Assembly (NCBI RefSeq): GCF_036370855.1 | Contig: NC_088102.1 | Span: forward strand, 18,085,001-18,149,000 | Length of the DNA stretch: 64,000 nt | Origin: Dromaius novaehollandiae | Taxonomy: Eukaryota; Chordata; Aves; Casuariiformes; Dromaiidae | Direction: 5' to 3' | Shown: positions 25,670 through 38,000 of the stretch, piece after piece | Layout: each line of letters begins with the position of its first letter | Position numbering within the stretch: the stretch's first letter is position 1 | The notes under the pieces: generated by a model | What the model was told of the DNA's origin: nothing | The model's input: the letters and a program-made list of their open reading frames with translations, nothing else | Database searches by the model: none | Program-made: the position numbers and the translations under genes

Positions 25670-28436
25670 GAATAGTGTCCCTTCCTTCTGGGTCAGGTGT
25701 GCCAGGACACCTTCACTACGTCCCGTTCCACTACCAGGACTATTTCAAAACGGAATTACTCACAAGAAATCTCCTCTTTTATAAGCCTTTCTGATTTTAA
25801 TGAGAAGTCCAAAGCAGGTTCCTCCCCTGATGAATGCTTTTAAATTAATCTCAAAAAAAAAAAAAAATCTTCTGACATACTTGGCATGGAGTCTACAATG
25901 AAGACTCATTTCCACTCTTCACCTTTTTTCTTACCTTTGCAGTCCTTTCTTAGGGGTTTGTTACCCCGCAGTTAGATGTGTTTGGAAATTGCTCTGAAAA
26001 GCTTGTGATTTTTACTTTACCTGTTACACATTCCCAAAGAACTAATCTGTAAATCAAATTGTTCACAGAGAAGGTGAAAATTTGGGAAGTCTCAGAATGT
26101 GCTGCAATGCCTAAATCAGCTGGGATATGAAAGACCTGGTTTGGAGGATACACTAGGACATGCCAAAAAATGGTTTCAAAGAAAGAGTGTGCACTCTGGA
26201 CTAAGTGCTAGAATCTTCCGTGCAGTATCCAAGCCAAGAAAAGGGGAAAAATTCAGTAGAATATTTTTGGATTATTTCAGAAAAGGAAAAAAAAACAGTA
26301 ATACATTCTGAGTCAACTCAAAATTCATTCTGTTTTTTCAGCTTTTAACTTTTTAACATATTTTTTACTTAGACTAATCTTTAACAGAACATTTCATTTT
26401 GAAATGAAGAGCTTCATTAAAGAACAAAATTAAATTAAACATTTCAATCTATTGTTTCCCTTTTTTTCTGTTAATTTAATATTCCACAAAGCATAAATGC
26501 CCTTTGCCTACTGTACACTATGTAATCCATGCACTGCATAATCACAGTTCTGCCAGGACTTGGCACCTAAATTGAGTGTGCAGAAGTTTGATTCAGTCTG
26601 TTCACTACCACCAAGATGGCTCTTTCTTGCAGTTCACCAAACCTTTCAAAAATTCAGTTTTGATGTTCCATCTAATGTCTTAACCGTACATTCCTCCCCT
26701 CATTTCCTTGTTTCATACTTAAGCCACTATCTCCTTCTGTTAATGACCACAGTACTTTGACTGCAGTAGAAGCATGACTGAGATTTACGTTTTTCAATTC
26801 ACAATCTAGGTAAAGTTCCTGATGTGGAAATATTGCCTCAAGAAAATGAAATGGACAAGAGCTTCTTTGCATATAAAAGTCCAGATTCAAAGGTGAATGT
26901 TTTGTTAGTGCTTAGCTTAATAAATGTTAAATGCATTTTTTTTAGATTAAGATACTCCAAAACAAGATTTCTTACTCCATTCTGACTCCAAGGAAGAATG
27001 TGTCCACAAAAAGCTACTCTTCAAAAAAACCAAAAAACAAACAAACAAAAAAAACACCAACACCCTCCTCCATGTGGCGGCAAACCTGTAAGAACGTTAA
27101 CCTAAAAGAACCACACAGAAAAATCTGTCTAATTAAGAACAGTTCTTGAAATGTAGTATATACAAACCTCAGTAAGATAAAAACATTATTTAGCATATTT
27201 TCCAGTTAGTTGCTAAGAAACTGTTGCTTCATTGTCCTATTGTCATTTCCAAAAACAATCTGATTGTTCTTTTGCTGCTTCTGTCAACTCATTATAACAG
27301 CTATATAGTTAAAAAGGGTATAAGGGAAAACACTGGAACGTACTCTTTGTGCTTTCATCACCTGTGAACCGCTCTCCAATATTCTTTCCTGTAACTTAGT
27401 ACTCTCCAATAAGATCTAAGACACAAAAAGGGTTTAAGATTATTTTATATGTACACAGAAGATACCCTTTTTTATGCAATATGACATTTGTAAGATTACA
27501 ATCACTGCATTCTTTATTCTAAGAAAAGTTAGCTCTCCTGCTGTGTCTAATCTGCTGTCCTGTCTCCAAAAGGAGTTAACAGCACATGCATGAAGACAAA
27601 ATAACAAGAGCAAATATATAGTGCTATTTTTCCTCATACCTTGCAGGTATTTGTAGAATTTCTGATCTGGAGTGAGATATAATAGCAAACTGCTTTACGA
27701 AGTTTAAGTGATTTTTTTCTATTTTTTAAAAAATACACACCTTTTGCACACATTTACTAACTTTTGAAGTATCCACATAAAACAGTATTTATTTACATTT
27801 TAGAAATCAGAACAATAGCAAAAATCTGAATGGTGTCAGTATTTAAGTATGGAGGCCTACACAATACTATATGGGGAATTTTCTCAACCCTTAAGAAGGA
27901 GCAGGGAACTAAAGAAATCTCTGGAACCAATTACATAAATTAAACAATATTGGGCATAGGTCCAAGGACTGGAGCTCCATACTGTTTACATTGCCAGCAT
28001 GGTCCATGAGGCCAGCACGACTTCTCCCAAACAGTCCCTTCATTCAGGTCAGGAGTTAGCACCAAGCCAGACAATTCTCCACAGGAAGTAAGGAGACAAG
28101 TGCCCTATATGGGAGGTTAAGGGGGTTTACAAGCGTGGATATGGTCACACCAGACAGCCTCAGAGGCAAAGACCAGCACACAGTTTATATTCCTAATACA
28201 GAAGTAGCCAATGAGTCCAGTTCCTTGCTATGACAACAGCGAACACGGTCTGTCATAAACAAGACAAACTTGATATTAAAACTAACCAGTTTTTGCCTTT
28301 GAGTATTCTTTACTCATTGGTTGCCATAGAAACTTCAGATTTCCTACCTGAAATTACTGTTGGCCAGTTTATCTACTTTCTTCATATGCCAGCATTGTAC
28401 TTTACTTTAAAGCATTCTTCCTTTCCTGGTATTTAA
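25670..28436. other. intergenic, no gene recognised
   Basis: AT-rich sequence between the PPP4R4 promoter region and an old repeat remnant. Short open frames are present on both strands, but none has a recognisable domain. No IFI27-family coding sequence (which would be GC-rich, with Ala/Gly-rich hydrophobic residues) was seen. Confidence 0.6.
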
Positions 28437-29600
28437 AGATCGCAATCACATCTCCTCTAATCCTGGACTAAACAAGCTAAGCTCAGCATTTAGTCTCTCA
28501 TAAAACAAGCTCTCAATTCTCCTGATCACTCTGATTGGCCTCTTCCCACGTGCTGCAGTTTGACTTCACCTCTCCTGAATTAATGTGACCAGAATTGTAT
28601 ATAGTATTGTCAACAGCAGTTTGAGGAAGTAACGCCTTCTATGAAGAATGAATAGCTTCAGGAATTAGCTTACCAAATATACTGCATTGGCAGCTCACAG
28701 TTACCTTGTGATCAATTGATACATGAGGTCATTCTCTTCCACAGTCATCTAAAACTAATTAACTCCTGTCTATAATTATAGTCTAAATTGTCAGTATTAG
28801 CCTTCACTGAATGGTCCTGCACTTTGTATGAATAAATTCCATCCCATTATTTCAGTCCTCAAAGTCCTTGCAATCTGCCTGATATCGATTAATAACTGTG
28901 TCAGCAGCAAATTTTTTATTGTGTCACAGTCATTAATGAATGTTTGAAATAAGACTAGTCTACAAGATTAATCTTTAAGAAACTCCTTTAGTAATCTCCA
29001 CCTACCCTATAGCTTAGTCCATCAATACACACACCAGTGTGCTCCCACAAATGAAAAACGCATTTCTCTCCCCTCTTTAACCAGTTCCTTTCACACCACA
29101 AAATCATCTCCTAATCCTTGTAATTAATCTTTTCTTATATAGCAAATATTTTGAGGGTGTCTAGATAGATTATCTCAAATATATTTTCTCTGTCCAGAAA
29201 ACCACTTATCCTATCAAAACAAAAACAAAGCAAACAAAAAAAAGAGACTAAGTGACCTGGCCTGATTTCCCCTTAGTTAGCCAATACAGCATTTTATTTC
29301 ATACCCCTTTATCTTAATCATTTCCTTAATTATTCTTTCCTTTAAAATGCATTCTAAAGTATCTATTGTTCATCTGACTACATTTGCAACTATTGTAGGT
29401 TTTTTCCCCTGTCTTATATATAGGCCTCTCCACTATTCTTCAGTTATACAGAAAAATGTTCACCTTGATGTATTTGTACTTGAAAAAGTCTTTGCTATTG
29501 TAACTACAGCTAAATGTACCAATACTCTTAAAATGCACACCTGGAGATTATCTTGTCCTGCTTTTCTGAGTGCATTAACTGAAGAAGTACTGTATCTTTG
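28437..29600 (-). mobile_element. probable ancient CR1/L3-like LINE remnant
   Basis: Several blocks resemble the antisense text of old amniote CR1/L3 elements, in the expected order: CTCCTCTAATCCTGGACTAA with CTCTCATAAAACAAGCTCTC, CCTGATCACTCTGATTGGCC, a CCAGAATTGTATATAGTATT-like block, AACCAGTTCCTTTCACACCA and GGCCTGATTTCCCCTTAGTT. The copy is heavily decayed, with no intact frame. The family is assigned from memory of consensus wording and the boundaries are approximate. Confidence 0.45.
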
Positions 29601-32450
29601 ACAAAGCTTACTGTAAACCAAAAAAATGCCTTACAGAAATAAGTAAGCAACTCAGTTGCAAAGTTAAAAGAAAGAACAGAGAGCAAAAAATAGGCAGCGC
29701 AGGCAAAAGAGAAAATACATGTTTTCAGGTGAGGTTTAAAATGGAGAACTGATAAATTGAAGGGACATAGGAAAAATGTTCCAGAATGCTGTAAAAGACA
29801 GGAAGAAAAATCCAGGCTAAAATTCTCCCATAGTTAACAATCCATCTCTCAAGGTTATTATTGTTATTTTTATGGCTATATGCCATAATGGGTCTTGTCA
29901 GTCCTAGAATGATATTCCAGACCTTTTAAATTTAAGAACAAAGGTCTTGAGTTCAGGAGAACCAAGATTTACCTTTCCACTTCAGGACCAGGAAGATAGG
30001 CCTAATCTGACATGTCAGAGAAAGACAGAAGAGCAAATTTTACAGTCTGCAAAGCAGAAGAGGCTTCCAGTACTCCATAGGCCAGTGTTTCCATGTTTTC
30101 CCTGTGTAAAACGGGCCATAAGATTAATATCAGTATAAATCATGATATAATTATGTCATTTTATTAGCAGTAGTGGCTATTAAAATTACTAGTTAAGCAG
30201 ATACCAATCTACCCACAAGAGACAATGAAAAAACAAGAGATATGCCAAAGAATTATGTGTTTGATTACTAGGTGAAAACTTACATCAGTTGCTCACATGC
30301 AGATTCAACTGTTCCTGCCACTGAATTTAGCTAGCATATTACTGATCCCAAGATTAAAGGTATCAGTCAAAAGATCTCTAGCTTGACCTGCCTTAGGAGA
30401 AATCTTTTGTATTTTATAAGACTTCACAATATTAATAGACAAAACATATCTAATACATAATCCTGCACAGTAGTGGTCTATGATCTCTAGGCTACTGATC
30501 TGCTAAACTGTAAATTTACAGCTGGGAAGGACAAAAGGCTCTGCTGTCAGTTAAAGTTCCATCATAAAGATGTCAAATCACTCAAGCTTTCTTGGGCCAT
30601 CGTACATATTGGCTTAAATTGTTTGGAAATTGTTCATAAAATATCAAACATGTACATACTGATATGAGTTATGCCAACATACAAATGGCATGATTCATAA
30701 ATATTAGTAATACATATTATTATCTTCAGTTCACACCTTCCTGGTATTTAAATATATAACTTATCTGAAGAAGACTTGGAGGAAAAAGCAGACTTCTGCT
30801 TGGTTTGTTGTTGGCTTTATGACCAACAGCTAGCTTTTCACTGTCGGTAATGGAATTGTATTTATAGACTCTGTAATAGCTGACTTCCTGCTAGGACACA
30901 AATGCACACTTCTCATAAACAATGGCTTGTCACAACACACATAAGCTGCATCACTTTGGGGTTATAGAGACTTTGTGATAACTCAGGAAGATTAATGTTA
31001 TCTTTAAAGCTAAGCAAACATTTAGCTCCCTTGGTTATGCCTTTTCAAAGCAACTCAGAAAATTAATGCCTCTAGTGCAGCAAGTTCCCACCACATCCGG
31101 AAGAAGAGTTGCTACCTCTACATAGATACACTGTACTAAACCTCCATGCGCATTGCAAATATACATGTCCCTTTCAAATTAAAATTTAGGGACTGTGATT
31201 CAGTCCCTTAGTACATAAATAGTATATAGAGCAGAGTATATACTGATCAAGAAGAAAAGTGAGCTGCATCCAAGAATGAATTTTCTGAGGAAAAAACTCA
31301 GAATACTCCTATGCCCTGCAAAAGTATTTCCATAATTAAATTAAAAAGCATAATTCAAGACAATCTGGCAAGTATTTACCCTGTTAATTCTTTATTTCAA
31401 GACAGAGCTACGAACTCTGAAACCATGTAAGAAAGGATTAATTGCTAAGAACTCACCTGATCACTTTTTTCCCCCAATCTTTAATCAGAATCAGCTGCAC
31501 TAGCATTTGAGCATAATCAGTTTTGCTTCTGCAAATTTGTTTTGCAGAAACAGTAACACAAAAGGAGATAAAGTGTAAAAATTGTAAACTAAGAAAATTA
31601 CTACATCTAAATGTGAAGCTACACAAACTATAGGGAAAGATACTTTAGTTAAAGGAATACATTAAGACTGCTAAAACTCTCCACTGAATTTCAGATTCCA
31701 ACTTCTACCAGCCAGCTAGCACTATCAGTCATCAGTATCTCCAGCTCAGTACTCCGTAAATGAAGTTTGCTAGATTAAGTCTTAAAGCTACTGTATCAAA
31801 TTCTGCTCCCTGGACTCACTTCAGGACTCCCATTGGTGTCAATTCATTTCTTATAAAACCTGAAAACAAAGCATCAAATGCTGTTTAGTCTTGCTAACAT
31901 TAGTATAGGAACTGGAAGCAGCTCCTCATGTTATGCATTGGCAGATTTGCATTAAGAATGATTCCCCGCAAATGAAAGTGTCCTTGAAAACATTTAATAT
32001 GCTTATTTCTAACCTTTGCCATAAGGTTAAAAAAATTTAAAAAATCTGTTTATCTTCTCAGAGCCAACAGGCACCTGCAGACACAACACAGAAAAAATAA
32101 TTGTAATTGCTGCTGTAACTGTGCCTTAATTCACAGCCCTGGTCTCTCTCACCTAGAAACCTCCTGTTTATTCTCTCTTCCCTATGTCTCATAGCAAAAG
32201 AAACTGTTCAGACTATCTGCCAATCTTCCAGCAGAAATACACACCTTCTATTATCATAGTATATAATTTATGATGTTCTTTTCCTACACCAAGATCAAGT
32301 TGCAAAGAGCGCCTGATCACACAGGAGAAAATACCATGTTGTGACCTCAGTGGCAGCTTACTGCTATAGTTATTTGCCACTTTGTCCCAGATTGCATTTT
32401 ACCCACAATACTCTTCTAAACAAGGAACAACACAGGAAGAAACACAAGTA
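29601..32450. other. intergenic, no gene recognised
   Basis: AT-rich sequence with no supported exon, RNA gene or recent repeat. It lies downstream of a minus-strand poly(A) signal at 32469-32474. Confidence 0.6.
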
Positions 32451-32474
32451 AGCATGAGTAAAGAGGCCTTTATT
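32440..32474 (-). terminator. candidate poly(A) signal for a minus-strand transcript
   Basis: On the minus strand the text TTTCAATAAAGGCC (AATAAA at 32474-32469) is followed within about 20-60 bases by a strongly T/GT-rich stretch (TTACTTGTGTTTCTTCC and further GTGTTGTTCC-like text down to about 32408). That is the arrangement of a good cleavage and polyadenylation site. Any transcript using it would come from the DDX24 CpG island in the opposite direction. Confidence 0.5.
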
Positions 32475-33013
32475 GAAAGAGCAATGCTGATAACATTCAA
32501 CTCCAGCTGCTGATTTTAGAGTTTAGATTTAAGAGGCCCTTATGCATCCTTTCCCAAGTAAGATGCACACAAGAGCCTATACAAGTGATGTGCAAAAATG
32601 CTGACAGTATTTTGAAAGAAAACTTTCAGTTGCTAGAAGGGAAACAGATGCCCCTGTTCCTCCCTTGCCGAGGCTGCAGCACTACGGCTAGCCTACACGC
32701 CAGTGACTCTCTACGCAGGCAGCACCGTAGCTGCGCGTATTCACGGCAGATAAAGGCGGCGCCTGCGGGCACCGGCACCGACGCCGCCAGCCCGGGCGCA
32801 GCAGGCGCGCAGGCAGCGGGAACCTCGCGGGGTGGGGCCGCTCGGCCTCGGGCCGCCTCCTCCTCGTTCCCGAGCAGCCGCGGCACGGCGGCCTCACCGC
32901 CGGGCCCACAAGTCGAGCTGCCTCGGGGCAGCCACGGCCGGCTTGCCAGCCGCCCTCCCCTCCCGCCCAGCTCTCGCCGAGATCGAAGAGACCCCACAGC
33001 CCCCACCGCTCGG

Positions 33014-33023
33014 GCGCATGCGC
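33014..33023. promoter_or_regulatory. NRF1 palindromic site
   Basis: GCGCATGCGC is the core of the nuclear respiratory factor 1 binding site. It lies about 200 bp upstream of the DDX24 exon 1 donor. Confidence 0.65.
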
Positions 33024-33097
33024 GCGCCACCTCGACCCCGCCCCTCGTGACGCACGCTCTGCCGACGCGGGCGCCCGGCAGTGACGTCCGCGTCGTA

Positions 33098-33224
33098 ATG
33101 GCCGCGGCCGTTGGGGGTGCACGTGGCGGGTTACGGCGCTAGCGGAGCGCAGGGGCGGCTGCCGGGGAGCCCTGTACGGCCCTGCTCTGCCCGGCCGCTC
33201 TCCGCACGGGGGCTGCAGCCCGCG
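33098..33224 (+). other. DDX24: DDX24 exon 1, non-coding (start approximate)
   Basis: The donor CGCG then GTAAGT (GT at 33225-33226) ends this exon. The matching acceptor is at 34284-34285, six bases before the DDX24 start codon, so exon 1 should be wholly 5' UTR. The transcription start is not fixed by the sequence and is placed near the end of the promoter motif cluster. If transcription begins upstream of 33098, the mRNA would carry a 14-codon upstream ORF (ATG 33098, stop 33140-33142). Confidence 0.65.
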
Positions 33225-34285
33225 GTAAGTTCGCCGGCGGGGCCGGCCGCGGCCCTGCCGCCCTCCCCAGGCAGCGGCCCGGTGGCGGGGAGCCCGTCGC
33301 CGCGCGGCCCTGCGGGCTCCGGGCCACTGCGGGCTTCCTGCGCGGTGCTCGCGGGCTGCCCGGGGCGGGCCCTGCCCCAGCCCGCTGCCCGCGGCGGCGG
33401 TGGGGGAGAGCAGCGCGGGGCTGCGGGCTGGCCGCCTCCCCGAAGGTGTCCCGGGGAGCGGGCCCCGCTTTGCCGCCCGTCCGTCAGACGGCGGCGCACA
33501 GCCAGGCCCCCCGCGACCCTCGCTGAGCGCTCGGCCGTGCAGGCTGCGAAGGGCCGGGCAGAGCAGCGGGGCTGCCCGCGGGCTCCAGGCCTGCGCTTCG
33601 GCTCTACGGGGCCAAATCGTGCCTATGATAAATGGACTGGAGTGCACCACAGTCAGTGGGGAACTTATTTTTGCAATTCTGATTTGGTTTCTGGCATTAT
33701 TCTAGAAGCAAAATTTCTTTGGAAAGGTAGACAGTGTGGCATTATGCTAGTTGGTTTTGAAGCCAATAGCACTGAACGTAGAGAGTGTTTTCTCCAGTCA
33801 GTGAGGAAGTGCTGTGCCTGATTCTGCATCCCTTTTCATCTGTCAAGGTTTCAGCTGTTAAGGTCTGTGCCCAAAGGCTTTGCCACACTGGTTATTTTTT
33901 TTCATTTCATTGAGGTCTCAAATACTGGATTTTTTTTTTTTTTTTTTTGAAGGAGATCAACAAGTGACTGCTTTTAACATAGGCATCATTTCAAATGTGG
34001 GTTAGAGCAATTTTTGCTAATTTGCCAAATAACATGCATGGGCTGCATGCTACAGCTGTTTTGAAAACTGCAGAGTGAAAACACAGGTGTTTGCCAACAA
34101 TGCCAAAGTAGGAGCAAGTTGTAGGTTTGCTCCTCTGTACTTACACTTAAGACCATTCATATTTACATTACTAAAAAAGGAAAAAACCCTATGCCTTGCA
34201 TTCCCATTCGTTTGAATGTCTTCAATGTAGTCCTGATTGTTTTGATCTGATGTCTTAATTTTTTTTCCTTTTTTTTTTTTTTTAG
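33225..34285 (+). other. DDX24: DDX24 intron 1
   Basis: A GT-AG intron of about 1.06 kb. Its first 400 bp are still CpG island and the rest is AT-rich. It includes a long T run near 33932-33950 and a T-rich polypyrimidine tract before the acceptor. Confidence 0.75.
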
Positions 34286-35018
34286 ATAAAAATGAAGACA
34301 AAAAAGGAAAGGAAATTTAGAACTTCTTTTAAATTGAAACAAAAAGGTATTGAAGTACTAGGAAAATGGAAAACTGTGAAAATTGACCCCAATCTATTTG
34401 CTGATGAGCAGTTTGGAGACATCGTATGCTTGGAGGAACTCACAGAGTATAAATTAGTGAGTTCCTCCAAAGCAGGGAAAGTAAAAGGGAAGAAGAGAAA
34501 GGCTGATAATGTTTCTGAAAAAGGGAATGAGGAGGAAGAGCCTGTCACTTCTCCCAAAAAGAGGAAGAAACAGAAAGATTTGGGAACCAGAATGGTTACA
34601 AGCGGTGATCCTAATGTAGTAGAAGTTGATGTGCCAGCTGATAAAGAGGACAAGTGTGAAGAATTAGTGAAAGGGGAAAACTGTGAGGACCATGGACATG
34701 TGGCTGAGAGTGTATCAGGCACAAAAAATGCTCTGAAGAAAAAGAAGAAAAAGAGAGTTAAACAAAAGGCTCCTCAAACTCAGGAAACTCTTCCATCAGT
34801 AAATACTACTAAAAAAGTTAATAATTGGACAACAAAAGTTTTATCTGCCTCAACTGATCACAAAGCTGATGTGTCTGCATGGAAAGACCTGTTTGTACCT
34901 GGATTGGTGTTAAAGGCCTTGAGTTATTTGGGGTTTAGTGCTCCAACTCCTATTCAAGCATTAGCCTTGCCTTCTGCAATCCGGGATAATATGGATGTGC
35001 TTGGTGCTGCAGAAACAG
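34286..35018 (+). CDS. DDX24: DDX24 exon 2 (start codon, N-terminal extension, Q motif)
   Basis: The acceptor AG is at 34284-34285 and the ATG at 34292-34294 in an AAAAATGA context. It encodes residues 1-242 plus one base. The N-terminal part, KGIEVLGKWKTVKIDPNLFA, matches the conserved start of vertebrate DDX24. It is followed by a charged, low-conservation region with a KKKKKKR run (about residues 147-155), a likely nucleolar or nuclear signal. It ends in the Q motif and the first half of motif I (AAETG). The intron therefore splits the Walker A loop. Confidence 0.95.
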
Positions 35019-38000
35019 GTACAAATCCTTACTGGTAGAATTTGCAATGAGCTTCCCATTTCTTTTCTTAAAATGAAGTCTGTTGTTATGATTTTCATAT
35101 GTAGGAGAAGAGCTTGTGGTCTCTGCATATTGTGTTCACTGTAAAGGTGGAATATTTTTTATTTGTTTTATATGATACAAAATTTTAATACTTTGTAAAG
35201 TACAACATGCAAAGCTTAGAATTCTCAGTGAATTTTTATGCTTTCGACAAAAGTCTCGCTTTGTTATTTCTTAGGTTATCTCCTATTCTGAGAACTGTAA
35301 GGTAGTGCAGTGTAAATAAGGGTAGAACTGATGAAACAAATAGAGTCATATTCCAACAACCTAACTTTTAAGCATGTTCCTATGCCTAGGCAGACCAGAG
35401 AACTAAGTTCCTCTGAAGAAGATTCAGTACTCGCTTATAGCTGCAAATAGGAAATACTGGGCATAGAGCATTAGACATTGTAAATATGGCCTGTGCCTTC
35501 GTCATAGCGAAACAGGCCCACCTGCTGTCTTGTTTTAGTTGTCTGTATGTTTTCACCAGTTGCAGTGATTCTTACTGCTTGTGCTTGAAGTGAGCATTAG
35601 CTTGTTTCATTAAGTTTAAAGGTATTATATCTTGACTCCACTTTGTGATCAGCTCATGCTTTTCTCTTTGAGCATTGCTAACCTTAATGACATTTGTTGT
35701 GGCTTCTTTTTTACCTAAACAGTGGAGTGAAAGCTGTGAGCATTACTTTTCCTCCGAGGAATTTTTTTTGCTGCTGATGCCTTTGAAGTTTTGTCTTCGA
35801 TAGTAGTGCAGCATGTTTGTCCCATAAAAACTAAAAATAGGAAGCAGAATTGTGAACTGCATTGATTTAAAGGCTGCTTTTGGCATTCGTTTAATCTGTT
35901 CTAGTTGCCTTATCTCACTGCTTGTCTTGTAAAGCCATTTACTGCTCTTGAGCATGAAGGTATAGTAACTAATTTTAATAAGATATGCAGTCATTTGCAT
36001 TCTTATTTTAATTAGAAGCTAGGCTGATAAGTTTAGAAAGCCCTACAGGGAGTGTTTGTGGAAAATGGAACTGAAAATGTAAAGCATGTTCTTGTGCTGC
36101 AGAAAGGTGCCATTTTGGGAGCACTGGAGAGCAAATCCCTCTCTATCTGCAGAATGGAAGGTGTAGTTAGTAGCAGGTTTTGCTGCCCCACCCTTCTCTG
36201 TTGCTCTTTTAATTTTGCATAATCCTGAGTTACTAGGACTGTGTTTTGCTCTTTTACTTTGTTCTCTTCTGAGAGAAAGCACAGTTCCCTCCAGAGAGCC
36301 CAATAGATTGTCAGTGGTCCTGCAGAAACTTGAGAGCAGATATAGAGAATTGTCTGTTAGGAAGTGTTGCATTTGGGAGAGGCTATTCAGCTGAAACTCT
36401 CCAGTTCTCTTTTCCAGATCCTGCAGCTTTCCTCAGTGTTGGGCCTGAGGGAGGAAGGTGACTGAAAGGACTACCCTTCTTCCCTCTTTGGTTAGCGGCA
36501 CAGGGGAAGATGACAAAACCTTGTGGTGGGGGTGGATCCTTGTGGGGATCAGGAGCAGGGAGTTCCATGGCTTCTTGTTTTTGTAGTGGATCTAACTAGA
36601 TCTGTTCAGTACCATGTAGCTACTCTGAACAGCTAGTGAAGTTTTGGGCTAAAGTTCCAAATTATATCTCAATAAGATTCTAAACCAGTTTAAAAGAGGT
36701 TAAATTAGCTTGAGCTGTAGGATCCATGGGTACCAAGATACATCTTTCTCCTCGTTGGGTTGGTTTGGCTCTGGTATGCGATCTGTGTTTTTTGATGATA
36801 ACATGCCCTGTAAGGTGATTATTTGTTTATCTTGTGGGTGAATCTAGTACCTGCAAAATAGCCCTGGTTATCGCTGGCATAATGTAGCTGTGCAGAGTGC
36901 TGATGTTTGCACTAATTGGATTGCATTATTTTCTGTTCAAGACCAGCAGCGTTCTTCATCTTTAAAACAGAGTTTCTGATAATGCAACATTACTAGGAGT
37001 TCCCTTAATGTACCAGAATCTTGTTAGATAAACATTCTGCAAATACAGATTATAGACTCTTCTGTTTCAAGTGTATAAGTGCAAAGAAATCTCCCAGGCA
37101 TGCAGAAAGATGGGGAAAGGGACATGAGGAGACTTTGCAGCAGTGTTGGTCAGGATGGTGGTACTGGGCTTAGATGTTTATTAGTCAGTACTAATATTCT
37201 CCCCTAGAAAGACAAATTTCTGTGCTGCTAAATTTGGCAAACCACTGTGGGCAAACGCTGCTCAAGGAATTGAGATAAGACCTCCAGAGGATTGCTTCCC
37301 AGTAGTGAGTGACCTATTATAGAAATGGTGTATTAACATCTTGCACTCCGTAGCCACTGGATAGTTCCTTTATCACCAGTGAGCTGGTATTTATGAGAAC
37401 CTTATCTGGGGTTGATGTGCTGTCAGAATTTGCATAATATTTTTGTTAGTGGCAGAGAGTTCAGAGGGGAATATGTGCCAGGGACATGACTCACAGTTGG
37501 GTACCTGTAACTCAAAGGAATTTACAGTGAACCCCCGAAATCAGAGTTAGGGGAGAATTTATTTTCTTTGAACACTCCCCTCCTTCACCTTCCAAAGTGA
37601 ATGTTCTGTTTTAAATCTAAATTTATACATTTTCATTATAAAAAAGGGAGCTGGTGATAGATATGGGGATTAGAGGATAAAATATGTCAAAATATAGCTT
37701 CTCAGAAAGTGATAAACACAGTACTATACTTTTCAGTTTGTCCTTGGCCTCATTTGCTATTCCTTTATTTGGAGAAGGTTGATCAGAACTGTCAATTAGG
37801 GCATGGTATTCTCCTTACAGGGATATGGTTCTTTAAAAAGATCTTGGCTGCAACTACGGCTTTTTAAAACTACTTTCAGAACAAATTAATCTGCCTGACC
37901 TGCTGGGGATTGGAAAAATACCTGTTCCATAGGAAATATGCTGTTGGTGACCTCAAGGAGACATATCAGGGGAATAGCAGACAAGATGCTATTGCTTACT

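Larger units (their letters stand above)
32690..33600 (+). promoter_or_regulatory. DDX24: CpG island with DDX24 promoter, possibly bidirectional
   Basis: A GC-rich, CG-dense block surrounds the DDX24 first exon. Within 32990-33130 there are several promoter motifs: a perfect NRF1 palindrome GCGCATGCGC (33014-33023), a GC box CCCCGCCCC (33036-33044), a CRE-type TGACGT (33082-33087), a YY1-like AATGGCCGC (33097-33105) and an E-box CACGTG (33120-33125). There is no TATA box. This is the usual layout of a housekeeping promoter. The motifs are seen directly; factor binding is inferred. Confidence 0.85.

Noticed and set aside
24181..25671. Plus-strand open frame of 496 codons, and other long frames on both strands at 24.2-25.7 kb
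   Set aside because: It lies in a very GC-rich CpG island and minisatellite where stop codons are rare. All frames are open, residues are mostly Pro/Ala/Arg/Gly, and it overlaps PPP4R4 exon 1 in antisense.
32585..33821. Long open frames on both strands around the DDX24 promoter (185, 320 and 236 codons)
   Set aside because: Same CpG-island effect. The frames overlap one another, lack domains, and cross the DDX24 exon 1 donor.
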